From: a virus
Virus record (IMG/VR): IMGVR_UViG_3300023179_000575
Coordinates: 1-21,690 of that record
Strand: one strand, 5' to 3'
DNA length: 21,690 bases
Below, piece by piece: positions 18,835 through 21,690 of this stretch; the first letter of the stretch is position 1; every line of letters begins with the position of its first letter. The position numbers and the translations under genes are program-made. The notes under the pieces are model-generated. The model saw only the letters and a program-made list of their open reading frames with translations, was not told the DNA's origin and searched no databases.

Positions 18835-20130
18835 TTAGTCTTGTTTGACGTCTTTTTTGGTACGGGTACCCATATTTTCAACCCTTCTAATATTTCCGTG
18901 ATGGATGTACTTACGGCGTACACCTGTTTCTTTATCAGTTACGACATATTCACCGTAAGGCTTGCCATCTTTCATACTAAATTTCTCACCGGAGATCATG
19001 TGACCGGCATCCATATGAGCTTTCATTTTTTGTTTTAGATCGTCACGGGTAAGTTCTTCTAAAACAAGTTCTTCTTCCTGTACCTTAAATGCATCGTGGG
19101 CAAGTTTAACAATTTCGTATTCTTCTACACCCTCTTGTGATTCTGCAAGAGATGTTGCAGCTTTTAAGTAGTCTGCAAACGTAAATTCCATTGGAGCTTC
19201 GAAGTTAAAATCTTCTTTAATAATTGTTTCATCAAATTGCTGATCTTCATCTTCCTCTTTAGCCATTACTTTTTTAAGTACTGCACCAGCGACTCTGTTT
19301 CCAGCTTCTTTAGATCCATAACGTTTTGCAGCAGAAGCAGCGATCTTTTTAAAATTCATACCAGGGGCACCAACATCTTGACCTTTCTTGAATCTAGTTT
19401 CATCAAGATCTTCGACTTGCTCATTTTCTTTAGTCATACCAGTTGCTTTTCTCATAGCTAAAACAGTTCTAATCGTTCTAGCTTTTTGAGCTAAACGATC
19501 ATTAGAACTAACACCACCTTTTGCATTAATTTTTTTTATGACTTCATCGTGTTGATTTTTAAGCTCTTGATCACTCATATTTTTCATAGCTTTAGCTTCA
19601 TCAACATCTTCAACTTCTTCACTCTGAAGTTCTTTTTGTGTCGCACCAGCTTTTCTAGCGGCTTCAGCATCTTTAGGATTCTTAGTCTTGTGATACTTAG
19701 CAAGCAATTCTTTTCTTGTGCCGCCTTGACTTTTTGGATTGTAATCTGTTACACCAGTGGATTCTTCTACGCTTTCATCGATTTCAACTTGCTCAATCAA
19801 CTTCTTAGCATGAATTTCATATCCCTTCTTTTCCATGCTTGCAATATGCTTTTTAGCAGCAGCAACAGCACTATGAGTTCCAATAAACTTTTGTTTATGG
19901 ATTTCACCTGAATCTTTATGCTTCATATGGACTTCAACACCCTTTGGTATAGAAGCAAATACTTTTTCAAAATCTGCACTCATAGCCTCATCAACCTGAG
20001 TTTCTACTTGTTGTTCATTTTTCTCTTCGACAAGTAAAGTAGTCTTTTCTTCTTTAGGTTGCTCAGGATTTGTAACCTTTTGAATAGCTTCAAAAAGACT
20101 CTGTGTGATTCTAGTATATTGTTGTTCCAT
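18835..20130 (-). CDS. Acidic modular virion-associated protein, 431 aa
   Basis: Made of short modules joined by acidic connectors. The modules include GVEVHMKHKDSGEIHKQKF (about 58-77), PKSQGGTRKELLAKYHKTKN followed by DAEAARKAGAT, MSDQELKNQHDEVIKKI, GQDVGAPGMNFKKIA followed by KRYGSKEAGNRVAGAVLKK, and a C-terminal KMKAHMDAGH...DKETGVRRKYIHHGN. The connectors look like EExExxDEA(K) or EQVEDLDETR. Several modules are ones I recall in other aquatic phage structural-region proteins. Highly charged, with no Cys and no membrane segment. Possibly a head-interior or scaffold-like protein; not proven. A late promoter lies 34 bases upstream. Confidence 0.7.
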   Translation of the reverse strand: MEQQYTRITQSLFEAIQKVTNPEQPKEEKTTLLVEEKNEQQVETQVDEAMSADFEKVFASIPKGVEVHMKHKDSGEIHKQKFIGTHSAVAAAKKHIASMEKKGYEIHAKKLIEQVEIDESVEESTGVTDYNPKSQGGTRKELLAKYHKTKNPKDAEAARKAGATQKELQSEEVEDVDEAKAMKNMSDQELKNQHDEVIKKINAKGGVSSNDRLAQKARTIRTVLAMRKATGMTKENEQVEDLDETRFKKGQDVGAPGMNFKKIAASAAKRYGSKEAGNRVAGAVLKKVMAKEEDEDQQFDETIIKEDFNFEAPMEFTFADYLKAATSLAESQEGVEEYEIVKLAHDAFKVQEEELVLEELTRDDLKQKMKAHMDAGHMISGEKFSMKDGKPYGEYVVTDKETGVRRKYIHHGNIRRVENMGTRTKKDVKQD

Positions 20131-20163
20131 AGAAATACCTTCGGTGGGAATAAGTTATTGTAA

Positions 20164-20171
20164 TATTTATA
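20164..20171 (-). promoter_or_regulatory. T4-type late promoter
   Basis: TATAAATA on the minus strand, overlapping the stop codon of the upstream 507+ aa gene and lying 34 bases before ATG 20130. Exact consensus in a position suited to late transcription of the 431 aa gene and those after it. Confidence 0.85.
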
Positions 20172-21690
20172 GTTTTGAAACTGGTGTACTTGACCAGAAC
20201 TTACATGACCAATAGTTTGCTTTCCACTTAGGTCCTGGATTATCACATCCATGACGTGCTCTAAAACTTGCTCTGCGCGCTGGATCATCACGTTTAATTT
20301 CTAAGTTAGGATCACCAAAGTTTACTTTGACAACATTACCCTTGTCATTCTTTACATATACTGCTCGTTTCTTTGGACCACCTGGTGTAAGAAATGGTTT
20401 ATTTAACTTAGGTGTTTTTCCACCCTCTTCATTAATCTTAGTTAAAAAGTTTCTAAAGTTTTTAGGTTGATCATCAACTTCACCCCAATCCTCATACTGC
20501 TCATCTCCTGTAACAACAAACGATTCTTCTGTAAATCCATCTTCCTCGCAACAATTAGCATTAAAAGCTGCTTCTCTTAGTGATTTAAAATCTAGATGTG
20601 AATTATTTACTTTACTTTCGTTAGTTTTTTTACCAACCACATTATGCTGTTTTTCTTCAGTAAATTCAGATTTCATATAATTTCTTACTGTACTGATATA
20701 ATCCTCAGATTTAGTAATTTTACTCTGTACCCATTCCGGAAGATTGGTATTATCTTCTAACATATCGTGAACTTCCTGCGCATTCATGATAATGGATTTT
20801 AAATCTGATTTTGCCATATCACCTTCATAATCATATTCTCTTGGATCTTGCAATTCTTTAACTACTTTGGCAGTTCCTACCATTTGATCTTTAGGCTCAA
20901 TAGGAGGCTTATTCTTTTCTTGCTCCTTACGCTTCATCAAAGCGTTATAAGCTACAGATCCTTTGCGTGGAGGTTTAGAACCGTAACTAAAAGGTCCTGC
21001 TTCCTCTACACGTTCCTTGGCTTTATTTTCCTGTTCTCTACGACGGAAATAGTCTAATGTTTTCGCCACACCTTTTTTAATTTCTCCTGTTTTAGGATTT
21101 TCGTGGTCACCTTTATTCACTCCTGACTTATATACTTTTTTACCAGTACTTGGACTTATATAATAATCACCTTTAATATCTTTACCAATAGATTTAACTT
21201 TATATTTTGCTCCACTATCGCCTTCCGCCACACTTTGCTTTTCTCTTTCTTCACGCTCTTTCTTTTGTTTGGCTAAAAGATCTTGTATTCGTTTTAAACT
21301 GGCATTTACATCATACCCTGCACGTGCCAAAGAATTAGTAAATTTTTGTCGAGGAGTTAATTTTTGATATTTAGCTTCATCTAATTCGGTTTCTTCTCTA
21401 ACCACATAGCTAATATTCTTCATACCGGAGGTGGGATGGATGAATGTCTTTTTCATGACCTTACCTCCATGCTTCTTGGCATGAGCAAACGCATCTTCTT
21501 TCTTGGCAAACTCATTGGTCGGGGGCTTAATCATAGGCGATGCTTCTTCTTTCTTAACACTTGCCATTCCTTGCTTAGCTAAATGTTTTGCAATAGAAAA
21601 CCCTTGTCCATATTTGCCTGCTTTAGCCACTGGATTTTTCTTGGGCATATCCGGGTCGAAAGGTCTGTTGGGATCTAGATGCATGGGCAA
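20167..21690 (-). CDS. Modular Lys/Glu-rich virion-associated protein, N-terminus cut
   Basis: Runs off the right edge; about 507 residues are visible and the true start lies outside. Modular like the following gene: basic segments (KNPVAKAGKYGQGFSIAKHL; NPKTGEIKKGVAKTL) joined by acidic stretches such as REETELDEAKY. The C-terminal 60 residues (KKRAVYVKNDKGNVVKVNFG, DPNLEIKRDDPARRASFRAR, then CDNPGPKWKANYWSCKFW) are a domain I associate with phage head-region proteins, with a Cys pair and the pattern F.ARH.CD....K..YWSC, possibly DUF5872-like. Probably virion-associated and made late. Length and start unknown. Confidence 0.75.
   Translation of the reverse strand: MPMHLDPNRPFDPDMPKKNPVAKAGKYGQGFSIAKHLAKQGMASVKKEEASPMIKPPTNEFAKKEDAFAHAKKHGGKVMKKTFIHPTSGMKNISYVVREETELDEAKYQKLTPRQKFTNSLARAGYDVNASLKRIQDLLAKQKKEREEREKQSVAEGDSGAKYKVKSIGKDIKGDYYISPSTGKKVYKSGVNKGDHENPKTGEIKKGVAKTLDYFRRREQENKAKERVEEAGPFSYGSKPPRKGSVAYNALMKRKEQEKNKPPIEPKDQMVGTAKVVKELQDPREYDYEGDMAKSDLKSIIMNAQEVHDMLEDNTNLPEWVQSKITKSEDYISTVRNYMKSEFTEEKQHNVVGKKTNESKVNNSHLDFKSLREAAFNANCCEEDGFTEESFVVTGDEQYEDWGEVDDQPKNFRNFLTKINEEGGKTPKLNKPFLTPGGPKKRAVYVKNDKGNVVKVNFGDPNLEIKRDDPARRASFRARHGCDNPGPKWKANYWSCKFWSSTPVSKL

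Noticed and set aside
20167-20175. C-terminal Ser-Lys-Leu of the 507+ aa protein, a peroxisome-type signal
   Set aside because: Phage and bacterial context; three residues match by chance.
1-21690. tRNA genes, rRNA or CRISPR arrays
   Set aside because: No cloverleaf with a GGTTCGAAT-type arm and no regularly spaced repeats found by eye; the GGTTCGATT near 9650 is inside nrdA.
1-21690. Insertion sequence or transposase
   Set aside because: No transposase-like protein and no terminal inverted repeats flanking a gene.

Overview
The window reads as a slice of a T4-like contractile-tailed phage (myovirus) of the marine/aquatic type. The main evidence is a gp61-like primase, a class I ribonucleotide reductase pair (nrdA, nrdB), ThyX, a dCMP deaminase, a MazG-like protein, a tail fibre ending in an S74 intramolecular chaperone, and copies of the T4-type late promoter TATAAATA just upstream of structural genes. 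Genes are packed with almost no spacing. Lipoproteins and spanin-like proteins point to a Gram-negative host. No photosynthesis genes are present, so nothing here ties the phage to a cyanobacterium. The host cannot be named from this sequence.

Layout. (1) Positions 1-1294, minus strand: seven very small genes in a GC-richer block (about 50-57 percent GC in sampled lines, against about 27-35 percent elsewhere), driven by a near-perfect sigma70 promoter at 1331-1359 whose -35 box lies inside an inverted repeat. (2) Positions 1483-4754, plus strand: a divergent promoter followed by a run of small genes with overlapping stop/start codons. These include three paralogues of a small MNERI...FAELIV...KHFG family, a 12-codon micro-ORF that looks like a remnant of it, a MazG-like protein, a small protein resembling the toxin-binding domain of Xre/MbcA antitoxins, and a class I glutamine-amidotransferase-like protein. 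(3) Positions 4743-13722, minus strand: nucleotide and DNA metabolism. In transcription order this is primase, ThyX, a spanin-like pair plus a third lipoprotein, NrdA, a PKHD-type 2-oxoglutarate oxygenase, a GT9-type glycosyltransferase, a 32-residue ORF, an AspH-like oxygenase, NrdB, a Cys-rich protein, dCMP deaminase, a zinc-ribbon mini-protein and a GIY-YIG nuclease. Its last gene overlaps the end of the plus-strand block tail to tail by 12 bp. (4) Positions 13775-21690, minus strand: late structural genes. In transcription order these are two acidic modular proteins (the first cut by the window edge), a small structural protein, three paralogous fibre genes (the first with three internal repeats and an S74 domain), two conserved hypotheticals, a DUF4214 repeat protein and a coiled-coil membrane protein like XhlA/holin.

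How it works together. RNR, dCMP deaminase, ThyX and the MazG-like protein supply dNTPs for replication with the primase. Late genes appear to be switched on from TATAAATA promoters at 18817-18824 and 20164-20171. An extended -10 promoter at about 13746 separates the late module from the metabolic module. The least explained part is the oxygenase / glycosyltransferase / oxygenase group between nrdA and nrdB, a candidate hydroxylation-glycosylation cassette of unknown substrate.
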